Source: Lactuca virosa
Lineage: Eukaryota; Streptophyta; Magnoliopsida; Asterales; Asteraceae
Reading direction: 5' to 3'
NCBI GenBank assembly: GCA_928212115.1
Contig: CAKMRJ010005745.1
Coordinates: 222,124,244-222,188,243, forward strand
DNA length: 64,000 nt
Position 1 is the stretch's first letter; every line of letters begins with the position of its first letter. The translations under genes were made by a program, and so were the position numbers. Of the stretch, positions 44,761-56,000 are shown piece by piece. Below the pieces are notes generated by a model. That model worked only from the letters and a program-made list of their open reading frames with translations. It searched no databases and was not told the origin of the DNA.

Positions 44761-45046
44761 GTCATTTTTGATGCTTATCGTTTCTAAATTGAGTAGCCCG
44801 GATCTACGGGCGTTACACATAACCCCAAGGATTAGGGTTTTGGTTCTGAGCTCCTACACCCTGCGTACTAAATCTACACCTTGCGTAGGTCACTTAACCC
44901 CCACGTCCATACTCCCTTATATGCTCAGTGTAGGGGACTACCCAACGCCCAACGTAGGGGACTACCCTACGCCCCAGCGTAGGGTAAGAGTTCTTGAAAT
45001 TAAGTTTCAAATAATAAAAAAATAATACATCACAAGATCGGATGTT

Positions 45047-45049
<3 letters not shown>

Positions 45050-45105
<56 letters not shown>
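45050..45105. repeat. (TA)n(TG)n microsatellite
   Basis: TA repeats to about 45082, then TG repeats; right half of the microsatellite split by the solo LTR. Confidence 0.95.
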
Positions 45106-45296
45106 TACCAGTGTTTTTTCTTGTGAAGATATGTGGCAATAAAGGATGGGTTGGTTGGTGGTGAAAGGTAGCAATATTGGTGTACCAACGAAGGTGGGGT
45201 TACTGTGGTGAAAATGTGGGGTGGGTGGAGTTTGAGGATGGGTAAGGTGGTTGTGTGGGATCTAATTATATTTTATATTATAAAGAAACTGCTAAA

Positions 45297-46261
45297 TGTG
45301 GCTTGAGCATTTTCAGAATTCTCATGGAGTAATCGGCTTCAATAGAGAACTTGGAACTCAATGGAGCACTTGGGTCACATGGAGCATGTGACAAAGGAAC
45401 GGATCTTCTGAGAAAGAAATGGATCATCATAAAAGGAACAGATCAAGTAACAAAGAAACGGATTTTCCAAAAGGTGGCTTGGAGCAACTTGGAGTGGCTT
45501 GAGGCAACTTCGAGCAAATTTGAGCAACTTAGAGCAACTTGGAGCAACATGGACGAACATAGTCCAAAAATTTGAGCCATGAAGATGTTGAGTCAAATGA
45601 AGATGTTGAGCCAAGGAGATGTTGAACCAATGCGATGTTGAGCCAAGAAAGATGTTGCGGCATCTTGAGGAGATGTTGCACCATGGAGGAGATGGTGTGC
45701 CATCATGGAGCATCTTGGTACATGATGCACTATCTCGATTCCTTTGTTGTGTCATGTTGATCCATGTATGCCTAGAAGATGATCATTCTTAAGAAATACA
45801 CCATGTTGTGCCACTATGATGCATGTTGTGCCATTAGTGTTCATGATGTGCCACATATGCATCATGATGCTCCACTATGGTTCAAGGTTGTCCACCATGT
45901 ACGTTATTGATACACATGTGTTGTATGACATTGAAGAATGTTCCAGAAGATGTTGCATGGCGGATTATGATTGGTTGACACCATTCATGGGCCTATGGCC
46001 AATGGGCTTGGCCCATTAGGGTTTTAGGTCTGATCCCTCAAGTATAAATAAGGATGCTTTTGTAAGTCTTTTGGTGTCTTTTGTATCCTTAGTGAGTAGG
46101 ACGAATCTCTAGTGAATTGTACTTGTAATCTCTATTTGAGAGCTCTGAAATAAAGAATACTCCCTTCTTGCCCATGGACGTAGGTCACCTTGACCGAACG
46201 ACGTAAATATTGTGTCTTGTGTGCTTACAATTTTGCTTGTTATCTGCTTTACTTCCTAACA
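45297..46261 (+). mobile_element. Ty1/copia 5' LTR
   Basis: The right end CTTCCTAACA at 46261 is certain because the primer site follows. The left end TGTGGCTTGAGC at 45297 is tentative. It contains three blocks of short tandem repeats (45481-45553, 45585-45690 and 45801-45890), a TATA-like AAGTATAAATAAGG near 46038 and a GAAATAAAGAATA polyadenylation-like site near 46147. Confidence 0.7.
45481..45890. repeat. Three minisatellite blocks in copia LTR
   Basis: First block: GAGCAACTTG units of 10-12 bp. Second: GATGTTGAGCCAAG units. Third: CATGTTGTGCCA/CATGATG units. All are imperfect. They occupy the U3 upstream of the TATA-like box. Confidence 0.85.
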
Positions 46262-46263
46262 AG

Positions 46264-46275
46264 TGGTATCAGAGC
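46264..46275 (+). promoter_or_regulatory. Primer-binding site, tRNA-iMet (copia)
   Basis: TGGTATCAGAGC two bases after the LTR end. Confidence 0.95.
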
Positions 46276-46301
46276 TTCAGTAGGTGTTCTGTTGATAGAA
46301 G

Positions 46302-46799
46302 ATGGCATCTCACAAGTTCGATTTGGAGAAGTTCAATGGTTCGAATGATTTCACTTTGTGGAAGGTGAAGATGAAGGCTCTTCTGGTTCGACAAGGATGT
46401 GCAGCGGCACTATAAGGAGAAGCAAAACTGCCAAAGGACATGGCGGCTTAAAGGAAGGTGGATATTCACACAAGAGGGCATAGCGTTATTCTCTTGAGTT
46501 TGATAGATGAAGTACTGAGAAAGGTCGTGGATCAAACGAGTGCGTCTGGGATTTGGGAGAAATTATGTGACAAGTATCATTGAAATTCTCAAATGAATAA
46601 GTTGTGTGTCAGAAGCAAAGTTTGTATACTCTTTGGATGTCGGAAAACACCCAAGTGAAGGATCATTTGGATAACTTCGATAGGATCATCTTGGACTTAC
46701 AAGGTGTGAATGTAAAGATTGAAGATTAAGATCAAGCATTTATCCTCTTATGTTCACTGCCGAATTCTTATGAGAATTTCGTTGATACCATGTTGTATT
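46302..46799 (+). pseudogene. Ty1/copia gag, N-terminal part
   Basis: It starts ATGGCATCTCAC, giving MASHKFDLEKFNGSNDF, TLWKVKMKALLVRQGC and WEKLCDKYH, the copia gag core (F.G.NY..W...M...L). Stops interrupt it (for example CAAL* and ENYH-region stops). It is cut at TMLY by the minus-strand Ty3 insertion and resumes at 61635. Confidence 0.85.
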
Positions 46800-48739
46800 T
46801 GTAACGTCCCAAAAATACCGAGTAAAATTTTCATTTTCAAATAAGTCAAAACCATTCATTCATTATCTCAAACATGATCAGAATAAAAGTATTCAAAACA
46901 TCAGAGTAATTCTTAAACAATCAGTGTAGAATAAATCTCCAATGGGATGTAGTGCAATCAAGTCGGGCCCTTCCTTTTGAAACCAGAGGTACGTGAAAAT
47001 ATTTTAAACATAAACTGTAAGCACAAAGCTTAGTGAGTTCCCCAAAATACCACATACCATACATACATATCAGCCTAAGGTTGTAGTGGGTCTATTTCAC
47101 CCCTGAGTCCCTTCCCACTCCCTGAGTCCCTTCCGACTCCCTAAGTCCCTTTCGACTCTCTGAGTCCATTCTGACTCCCTCGGTATCTTTTAACCGATAC
47201 GGGTCTATTTTACCCCTACATCTAAGCATACAATCATATTAGAAAGAGTCACAAAGACAACAAGCACATACAAGCATGTCAGTAAGTTTCACAACGATAA
47301 CTATCATCCTACAAACATAATCCAGTGGGTCAGTATTGGTGCCCTCGACCCACAAGTACAGTGAAGTGACTCACCTCAATCCAAAGATAATCGAATCTCA
47401 CAATCGTCGCTGCGAAAAGAGCTCCTCACATTGAACGCATCCAAAACAACCCAAATTAATAATTATGGTGATAACCCATGATCAAAAGTCCATTCCATAC
47501 AATCTTACTAGGGTAAACGACCATTCTACCCTTTCCAAGCTATCCCCAACCAATCAGGGCCCAAAGCCCAAAAATGGCCCAAGTCCACCTCTGGGAGTAC
47601 GTCATGTGTACTCTCTCCTTACGCTCTGCGTACCAAGCTCTCACAGAAAGGAAAACGGGCATTTCCCGTTACGCGTTGTGTACGACTGGGTTACCCCTCG
47701 CAAAATCCCACTGATGCCAAAACGACTTTTTAAGTCCTTAATACCTTAAGGCATTCCACTCAAAGCTCAGGTCAAGTTCCTAATGGCTCCATAATGGATA
47801 AAGTTGCCTATTTATCCATTAGGATGGTCCAAACAAACAAGATCTAGTTTTTAAGTCTCAAAGGGACCAAAAATGCATCTTTACTAACTTAATCCATTAA
47901 GTCCAAGTCTCTAACCTTCATATCTAAATCAATATGATGTTTAGATGGATAAAGTTTCCAACTTTATCCATAACAAGGTCAAAAACTTTCAAGATCTAAA
48001 CTTTATGCTCTAAAATGACCAAAAAGTGGCAAATATGACAAATTACTAGATCTATGAAACCAATCAGCAAGTCAGAAGCTTTTTACTCACAATAGTCCAG
48101 GAATGATGTAATCTTGGTGGATCTATACTTGAACTCTTCTTTTATACACTTTTGCCACCACCTTGATCTTCAAGATTCAACCTTCCAATGGAGAAATAAG
48201 CTCATAAATGATACCAAGGCTCAAAATCAAGAGAGAGGAGGCTTGGGTTTCTCAAGGAATGATCTTAGGTGATGGAGGCTGTAATGAGAGGGTTTCCTAT
48301 AAGTTAGAGCCCTTAAATAGGGCTCAAAACTAAAGATTTTGGGTTTCGATCTGCCCAGATTATGTCCTATGTAATCATGAACTACACCCTGCGTAATCCA
48401 AAAATCCATAATTTCCACTTCAACTTCAAACAACCATAACGTTTTCGTTTGAAACCTGTTTTCGGCATTCTTTATATGCACGGAAAGGTATTAAAGAACC
48501 CCACAATCCTATATAATTACTTTTGACTTAAAAACATATCGAACTAGAAGTCTGAAACATCACTTTTCCTATTTTACCCTTTGACTCCAAAACACAAACC
48601 AAGAGCTTGGATCACATAACCAATATTATCCACATCCAATAGGGTCTAAAACCTATTCCCTTAAATACCAAGTCCTTTACTTGATCCATTTATTGTCTAT
48701 AATCCTGAAATAAGAAACCTCTCGAAACAGGATGTTAAA
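46800..48739 (-). mobile_element. 3' LTR of the minus-strand Ty3 element
   Basis: About 1.94 kb, homologous to 57568-61634 apart from the nested insert. It has TAGTGAGTTC (47031-47040), an 18-19 bp minisatellite (47098-47180), ACTCACC (47369-47375), palindrome-like GTACGTCATGTGTAC and CGTTACGCGTTG motifs (47596-47690) and a TATA-like CCCTATTTAAGG on the minus strand near 48310. The outer base is TT instead of TG. Confidence 0.85.
47098..47180. repeat. TGAGTCCCTTCCGACTCCC minisatellite
   Basis: Four to five units of 18-19 bp; the same array is in the partner LTR at about 57870-57965. Confidence 0.9.
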
Positions 48740-48905
48740 ACTCTCACCCACATAAATTGGATTTCGTCCTCGAAATCCGTCCTGGTTAGGATCTCTGAAA
48801 CAACGCCAACATATTCCATAAGCTCCCTCTAACCATTTCGAAATCAATGCATCTTATAAGAAAACTTTATAGACCAATCGTAAATCCACAACTGCCAACA
48901 AATAA
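48740..48905 (-). other. Polypurine tract and 3' internal end of the minus-strand element
   Basis: On the minus strand, TATGTGGGTGAGAGT borders the 3' LTR, preceded by GGATTTCGAGGACGAAATCC, the inverted repeat also seen before the polypurine tracts of the other two Ty3 elements. Confidence 0.7.
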
Positions 48906-51250
48906 TGTCACACCCCCAAACCAGAACGGCGGAAACATTCGGGGGCGGAGGACGTCATGTGCAGTATCATAACAATTGAATAGTAAAGAAAGTACACACC
49001 ACCATAGCATATATTTGAAAAGTTTACATGATTGTATCTATTACATGTTTAAAAGTTAAATAACGTATGATGAATTCCAAACGATGATATTAATGCCAGA
49101 GCGTTAATCTTCAAAAGTAGTTGCTCACCTGGTTTAGCGATTTCCTGAGAATACAATTTATTTCAAAGAAAAAGTGTCAACATTTAAGCTGGTGAGTTCA
49201 TAAGTAGTGATTTGAGTACATGTATGCCATTCGAAATTTCGTGTATGTTTTCCAGAAAATCCGATATTTTCTTACAAAATGAGTCATGAGTTGTTATGTG
49301 TATGAACTGAATGTATTGAACCAGAAAAATCCTATATTTTCCTGAAGGTGAGGAGCAGTCTTAAATGTCCAAGACTGTAACTTGTAAGCGGATATGTCAT
49401 GCTTTAAATAGTGATGTATAGTCTTATTATAAAACAAAACTATAAGAAGCTTGCATTTGTATGTGAAAGTAATTGTAATATCACTTTTCCCGTGAAAACA
49501 TAATACCATAATAACTATCTATCCAGTGAGTTTTCATAACCGTACTATGATGGGTTTGCCTGAGCGACGTTCTTCAGGCGTCGAAATGATATGCCACTTG
49601 TCACCCCGAGGACTGTAGCTAACAGTCAGGGTGCGGGATCATCAGTCCCGTATAGATCTATACACATTTATCACGTTCTCCAGACGGGAGACTCTGGTTA
49701 TAAAACAGGGCTTTCTAGCAGGACCTTGATAGGTATAGTGAAGATGAATGACTCACGGATTCTCAATTAAGTCACGTATTCATGAAAATGTGCTTTTGTC
49801 TGAAATGATTACCCTTTCTATAGTATGAACAAAGGCATAATAATGAGTTGTATTTACTTGTAAAATACATAGTGTTATAGTTGAAGTGGTTACCCTCGAT
49901 TTGATGTAATATGCATGTTTACAAATAAAACATTTTTCTATTTATAAAACATAATGTATCTTAATAGAGTAAAGTTGCATTGTGAGATGTTTTGTATGTT
50001 AATAACTTCCTATGATAGTTATAACAATAGCATGAAAGGTATAGCAAAAGATTGATGTTTTTCACACGATTTTAGTCATGTGTTTACTTGTATTCCCTCC
50101 TTAAAAGCATTTAAAAAGGTATTTAAAAACGTAGCGATAGGGGTATGAACTCACCTGGTTGAAGTGGTGAATTGATGAAAACGATTCTTTGTTCGGGCAG
50201 CACTTCGACTGGTAAAAGTTATTTTCTCGGGGACCTCGGGGTGTCGGAACTTGCGTCGTGTGTTAGAGGTGTTACCGGGTCTTCGGGGTGGCTTAGAGGG
50301 GCTTGAGCGGTGTTTCAAGGTGAAAGAATTGAGAGAAGAGCAAACAATTCCGGGAAACTTCGCACCCTTTATATAGGACTGGCTGACTCCTCGTACGCAG
50401 GGCGTACCTGCGAGGAACGTTGGGCGTTCCGGAGCGCAGGGTGTTCCCTACTCGTACGCAGCGCGTTCAGCAGCTTCGGACGTCAGCGCTTATCTCAGCC
50501 TCGGACGGTGCACCGGATGTGACTAGTGGGCGACGTGGACTAACCGAGACCCAGCATTTCCGAACGCGGGGCGTTCCTTTGGACCAGTCTCGAGATTTGA
50601 GCCAAAAACTTGTAAAATCCGTAACTTTCGCGTACGATCTCCGTTTTCGACGTTCTTTATATCCACGCGTAGGTGAGAAAATGATCTACAACTCTCGTTT
50701 AGACTTTGTCGGCTAATTCCGACTTTATTTATAAAAATATATATTTTTAACAGGCTGGGACTGGAAAAGTCCGTTAAAAATCCATAACTTCTTCATCTGA
50801 TGCCCGTTTTCGTCAGTCTTTTTACCGTTGTATTACCGTTGACGAGATCTTTGATTCTCGTTTAGGTTGCGTTGGCTAAAAGTCGCTCGATCTCTATTTC
50901 GAGTTTTTAGCTGTCTACCGCTATGTCCGAAAATCGAAAAATCATAACTTCTTCATACGAAGTCAGATTTGGGCGTTCTTTTTAAGTATGTTTACGGTTT
51001 TGGGATATCTACGACTTTCATTTAGATACCTAAGGCCAAAAAGTATTTTATTGGAATTTCGCATTTTATGCTTAACAGTGTTTTACCGGTATTGTCGCGG
51101 ATCTTCGATTGGTCATAACTTCTTCGTTATAACTCCGATTTTAGTGTTCTTTATATTTTTGGAAACCTTGTTACGATATCTAACACTTAGTATACTCAAA
51201 CTGAGCTTTTTGAAAATATCATTTTTGACATGAATTTTATTGGTGTTACA
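48906..51250 (-). mobile_element. 3' LTR of the nested element
   Basis: 2345 bp. Contains GGTGAGTTCATA (49191-49202), TATGAACTCACC (50144-50155), TATATAAA on the minus strand (50368-50375), palindromes GTACGCAGGGCGTAC (50393-50407), GGAACGTTGGGCGTTCC (50414-50430) and GAACGCGGGGCGTTC (50562-50576), and the fourfold U3 repeat (50620-51200). Confidence 0.9.
50368..50375 (-). promoter_or_regulatory. TATA box of the LTR promoter
   Basis: TATATAAA on the minus strand, followed by GGGTGCG. The palindrome array lies directly upstream. The second copy is at 52198-52205. Confidence 0.7.
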
Positions 51251-51788
51251 TTATCCCCCCGTTAGAGAGAATTTCGTCCCGAAATTCGCATTTTGACTGG
51301 GACATCAAAGGTCGAGGAAAGGTGAGTGTACTTCGGTTCCATTTGATCTTCTTCTCTAGTGAATTCGGATCCTAGCGTGGGTGTTCCAGCGGCCTTCATT
51401 ATTCCGTCTGTTGTTTTGATTGGTAGAGGTCGTGTGGATTTGGGTTTATTTGTCTATGTTCATCTAAATGTTAGCATTGATCACTCGTAATACCGGTCAG
51501 CTTTGTCTTGAATTTCATGGCTGAATTCATACCTGGTCCGTCTATCATCGCCTTGTGTATACAAGTCGCATACACACTTTGTAGTGATAGGTTAACCGTA
51601 TTCATTCCTAGCCTTTGCGTTTGAACTTGACTCACTGTACGCGTGCTTATTCCTAAGTGGTCTGTCGGGAATACTTCGGGTAGGTTGTAAAAGAGATAGT
51701 ACTCCTCACATGAGTGCTACGGGATTTTGAAACGAGAGACGATTTGGAAGTTGTGTCGGGTCTGTCGCTATAGGTTAGAAGAGTTTCA
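51251..51788 (-). pseudogene. Polypurine tract and pol C-terminal scrap of the nested element
   Basis: The minus strand has CTAACGGGGGGATAA next to the LTR, preceded by GAATTTCGGGACGAAATTC and a frame with SEFTREEDQMEPKYTHL, the usual end of Ty3 pol after the integrase (E.TWEREDQM...YPHLF). The rest is too decayed to assign. Confidence 0.7.
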
Positions 51789-53081
51789 TTAGAGTAAAGT
51801 TGCATTGTGAGATGTTTTGTATGTTAATAACTTCCTATGATAGTTATAACAATAGCATGAAAGGTATAGCAAAAGATTGATGTTTTTCACACGATTTTAG
51901 TCATGTGTTTACTTGTATTCCCCCCCCCCCTTAAAAGCATTTAAAAAGGTATTTAAAAATGTAGCGATAGGGGTATGAACTCACCTGGTTGAAGTGGTGA
52001 ATTGATGAAAACGATTCTTTGTTCGGGCAGCACTTCGACTGGTAAAAGTTATTTTCTCGGGGACCTCGGGGTGTCGGAACTTGCGTCGTGTGTTAGAGGT
52101 GTTACCGGGTCTTCGGGGTGGTTTAGAGGGGCTTGAGCGTTGTTTCAAGGTGAAAGAAATGAGAGAAGAGCAAACAATTCCGGGAAACTTCGCACCCTTT
52201 ATATAGGGCTGCCTGACTCCTCGTACGCAGGGCGTACCTGCAAGGAACGCTGGGCGTTCCGGAGCGCAGGGCGTTCCCTGCTCGTACGCAGCGCGTTCAG
52301 CAGCTTCGGACGTCAGCGCTTACCTCAGCCTCGGACGGTGCAGCGGATGTGACTAGTGGGCGACGTGGACTAACCGAGACCCAGCATTTCCAAACGCGGG
52401 GCGTTCCTTCGGACCAGTCTCAAGATTTGAGCCAAAAACTTGTAAAATCCGTAACTTTCGCGTACGATCTCCGTTTTCGACGTTCTTTATATCCACGCGT
52501 AGGTGAGAAAATGATCTACAACTCTCGTTTAGACTTTGTCGGCTAATTCCGACTTTATTTATAAAAATATATATTTTTAACAGGCTGGGACTGGAAAAGT
52601 CCGTTAAAAATCCATAACTTCTTCATCTGATGCCCGTTTTCGTCAGTCTTTTTACCGTTGTATTACCGTTGACGAGATCTTTGATTCTCGTTTAGGTTGC
52701 GTTGGCTAAAAGTCGCTCGATCTCTATTTCGAGTTTTTAGCTGTCTACCGCTATGTCCAAAACTTCGAAAAATCATAACTTCTTCATACGAAGTCAGATT
52801 TGGGCGTTCTTTTTAAGTATGTTTACGGTTTTGGGATATCTACGACTTTCATTTAGATACCTAAGGCCAAAAAGTATTTTATTGGAATTTCGCATTTTAT
52901 GCTTAACAGTGTTTTACCGGTATTGTCGCGGATCTTCGATTGGTCATAACTTCTTCGTTATAACTCGGATTTTAGTGTTCTTTATATTTTTGGAAACTTT
53001 GCTACGATGTCTACCACTTAGTATACTCAAACTGAGCTTTTTGAACATATCATTTTTGACCTGAATTTGACTGGTGTTACA
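51789..53081 (-). mobile_element. Truncated 5' LTR of the nested element
   Basis: Near-identical copy of 49965-51250. It keeps TATGAACTCACC (51974-51985), the TATA box, the palindromes and the U3 repeat, but lacks the terminal 1.06 kb, so the primer site, all of gag and most of pol were deleted together with it. A C homopolymer is at about 51919-51930. Confidence 0.85.
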
Positions 53082-56000
53082 AACAACTCAATAACTGGAT
53101 TTTTTTCTCTCCCTAACTGTATGAACCAACTTCCATTGAAAACCACTCAAACCGGGAACTCTCAAAACTACAACCACAAACCAACTTCTAAAATATACTC
53201 CATGAAACCAGGAACCCATCAGTCTAAGCTTCAGAAACCATTACCTATGGTTGATGATCATCTAATCATCGTTCCTACCCCCAGTTCCCTGACTAGGAAC
53301 ACCACCAAACCATGTAGAAAGAATACTCAAAACATCTTGATGGTGGATTTCACTCAATTCTAATTCCAGAAATTGTGCCCAAAAACCTTAAACACACATT
53401 TGACTTCCTGACAAGTCATCACCGACCTTCTGCTCCCATGAGCATCACGATGGTCAAACCAAGAACCTCACGTTGCATCCAAATCCCTCATCAGTTGTGG
53501 TGAACATCCATCTGTCAAATCACTCAAGACATCTACAACAAACTTCGCGACTCAAGATTTTCGAACCAATACCCAACAATGGTAACCAAAACTCCTAATA
53601 AACAACCCGTAAGTAAACGAGGTTCATAATGCAAACACTCATCAAGAGACTCTGATGCACAATTAATACTCACAACAACCTCTTACTGTCCACATGATCC
53701 AAACCAGTTGGTCACTGAGTCTCATGTCTCAATCAAATGACTTCCTGGTCCCACCCATATAAATCATACAGCCACTGGTTCACGATGCATCATGACACCT
53801 TCTAACCACTAAAACGATAAGCTCACGGTAATAAGTCGTTATGCCATCATTCTATCACTATCTTGAAGACTCGCACCCGCATCACGGGGGCCTAAAGATA
53901 CACAATAATCAACCCAATGACTTGAAGGAACCCAATCAACATCCCTATCAATACTAACCAAACACCACATGAGTCATACCCTTCTATATCACACAATTTC
54001 TTTCATGGAAAAGGCTGCTACCAACGCAAAGTCAAACGAAAACATGGTCACACACAACCAGAGAATAAGATAGGTTGTTGTACTCTTGGTCCAATTCAAA
54101 GGCTATAAACCATGGTTGTCAAAATCGCGATCCTGATCATAGGATCGTACGATCCTATGATCCTAGGTATGAAAAACGATCTGGATCGTAAAAGGATCGT
54201 ATTTGGGGTAGGATCGCTGGTAGGATCGTAAGATCGTAGGTAGGATCGTAGGATCGAGATCCGATCCGATCCTACCTTCCCTTGATTTTTTTCTTGCAAA
54301 TAATTTTTTTACCACTTTATGTCTTTTACCCTTTACCAATTTACCATTTATCATTTTGTATTGTGGCTTATGACTAATATTTTGAAGTTTTTATAACTTT
54401 TGAACGAAAAATTGAACATTTGAAATATTTTTCATGATTAAAAATTATAAATTAAAATTATATTTTATTTTGTGGGATCTTAGGATCCCGATCCCGATCT
54501 TGCAAACCAAAAAATGATCCTAGGTAGGATCCCGATCTTGACAACCTTGCTATAAACCACATAAGAACCATGTCTATAATTCAACCCAAGTGCTCCTTTT
54601 CTATCTTGTTCAGTCCGCATACACCTGTCCCGATAATATCTAATGAACCTACTACAATACACACCCTCAAGAGAACTCAAAACTAACCCTAGATTTTCTG
54701 CATTCCTTTTTCCTCATGAGCTTACCCAAAAGTTGAAGTATCAGTAGATCTAACGAAACGACGAACCTCAATCGTTAACAAAAAACATTCTCATAAATGT
54801 CTAAAATAAGGTCTTATCCCTTGACTGAAATTGAACAGATTCAACCAACACATGACTGGCTCGATAAAACTCCCAAAGTTATCCATAAATGCTACTAAAA
54901 CCCTGGTCAGATCAAGTCAAATACCAACTATGTCGACACGACATGCCAAAATTGGATTCCGCGCAGATCCAAAGCTACACCTGAAAAAGTAAACAATATT
55001 GCTCCTTCGTCCGAACTCCCAATAACCAATGACAACTGCCAAACATGAGCCTATTATGAAGAATACTTCCATAACCAACAATTGAGGGTACCCATACCCA
55101 TAAACCAAAAAGCACAACGTACAGATTTTGAAGATAGGTTAATACATCCCTTGAACTTCCAGTGATACAGCTTAAAACTTTCGAGAACCCTCAGCCCTTG
55201 ATGATAGACGAAATGGACCACGACCGAGAATGCATTGACAACTAATCCATTGATCCAATATACAATTGAACAAGGCTCATGTGGAATTACACATACCAAG
55301 CTTTGAAGTTGATCGACAACTCATCAACTGCTTATTCTAAATCATAGATATTAATCTATACAACGAACTAACAAATCCCCAACAACCAATACTCAACCAG
55401 AGCGATCCAAACGCCACATGACCTAAACATCGGTGATCCTAAAACGAACCATCGGATACAACTAGATCCTTGTCCAACAGCTTCCTGTCGCAAATACAAC
55501 TCATGCATTTCTAATCACATACATCTAATGGCAACTCGCCCCAAACCGTATATACCTGAACCATTCTTCTGAAACCATAAACTCTAACAAATCGATGATC
55601 CTCCAAGCAGAATACTCAGTTCTCCCCTACTATGGTTTGAACTACCACCAACTGGCATTGCAAACATACCAAATCTTAAACGAGATCAACCAGATATATA
55701 GCATCCCTGACCCTTGGAATGTATAACACAACACAAGATGATCTTCCAGATAAAGAACAAGAAGACCCACAAAGATTCTGAATCTCAAATGGAGACCTCG
55801 GAAACATATCAATCATAATCGTCTCTAACATCAAGAATCCTTTTCATATGCACAAGAAATAATTCTGACAGTCTATTCATAGCACCGATTATTTATCTAT
55901 AAACAAATAGATTACTACACACCTTGCCTATAAATCCCTAGCAAACAATTTATCGTGAACATTATTCATAAATACAAGAAGCATCATTCTTATAGTCAGG

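Larger units (their letters stand above)
42210..44817 (-). mobile_element. Nested solo LTR with target duplication CATAA
   Basis: 2608 bp, plus-strand TGTGACATCCCC to GGGCGTTACA, flanked by CATAA (42205-42209 and 44818-44822). It contains a 37-bp minisatellite, a TATA-like CTATATATAG (43775-43784) and a GC-rich U3 with GCGAGGCTCGGA motifs and the perfect palindrome CCTCGCATGCGAGG (44062-44075). It also has four diverged copies of a TCATAACTTC.TC unit (44150-44760). Confidence 0.9.
40859..45049 (-). mobile_element. Solo LTR (minus) containing a second solo LTR
   Basis: Plus-strand ends are TATAACATCCC (a TG to TA change) and GATGTTACA. Flanks are TA repeats on both sides, consistent with an ATATA target duplication. 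It has GGTGAGTTC (41082-41090), AACTCACC (41414-41421), GGGTCGGCATTAGTG...TCGACCCA, and palindromes CTACGCCCAACGTAG (41581-41595) and CTACGCACCGCGTAG (41605-41619), with more near 44930-44990. Without the nested LTR it is about 1.58 kb. No internal domain. Confidence 0.8.
48906..53081 (-). mobile_element. Nested minus-strand Ty3 element, internally deleted
   Basis: Plus-strand ends TGTCACACCCCC (48906) and GGTGTTACA (53081). Flanks AATAA and AACAA differ at one base. A complete 3' LTR (48906-51250) and an incomplete 5' LTR (51789-53081, equal to 49965-51250 of the other) surround 538 bp of internal sequence. The LTR family is the same as the young element at 26598-35731, at lower identity. 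Confidence 0.85.

Noticed and set aside
50310..50716. Open frames shared by the two LTR copies at 50.3 and 52.1 kb
   Set aside because: Duplicated only because the LTR is duplicated; they cover the TATA region and palindromes.
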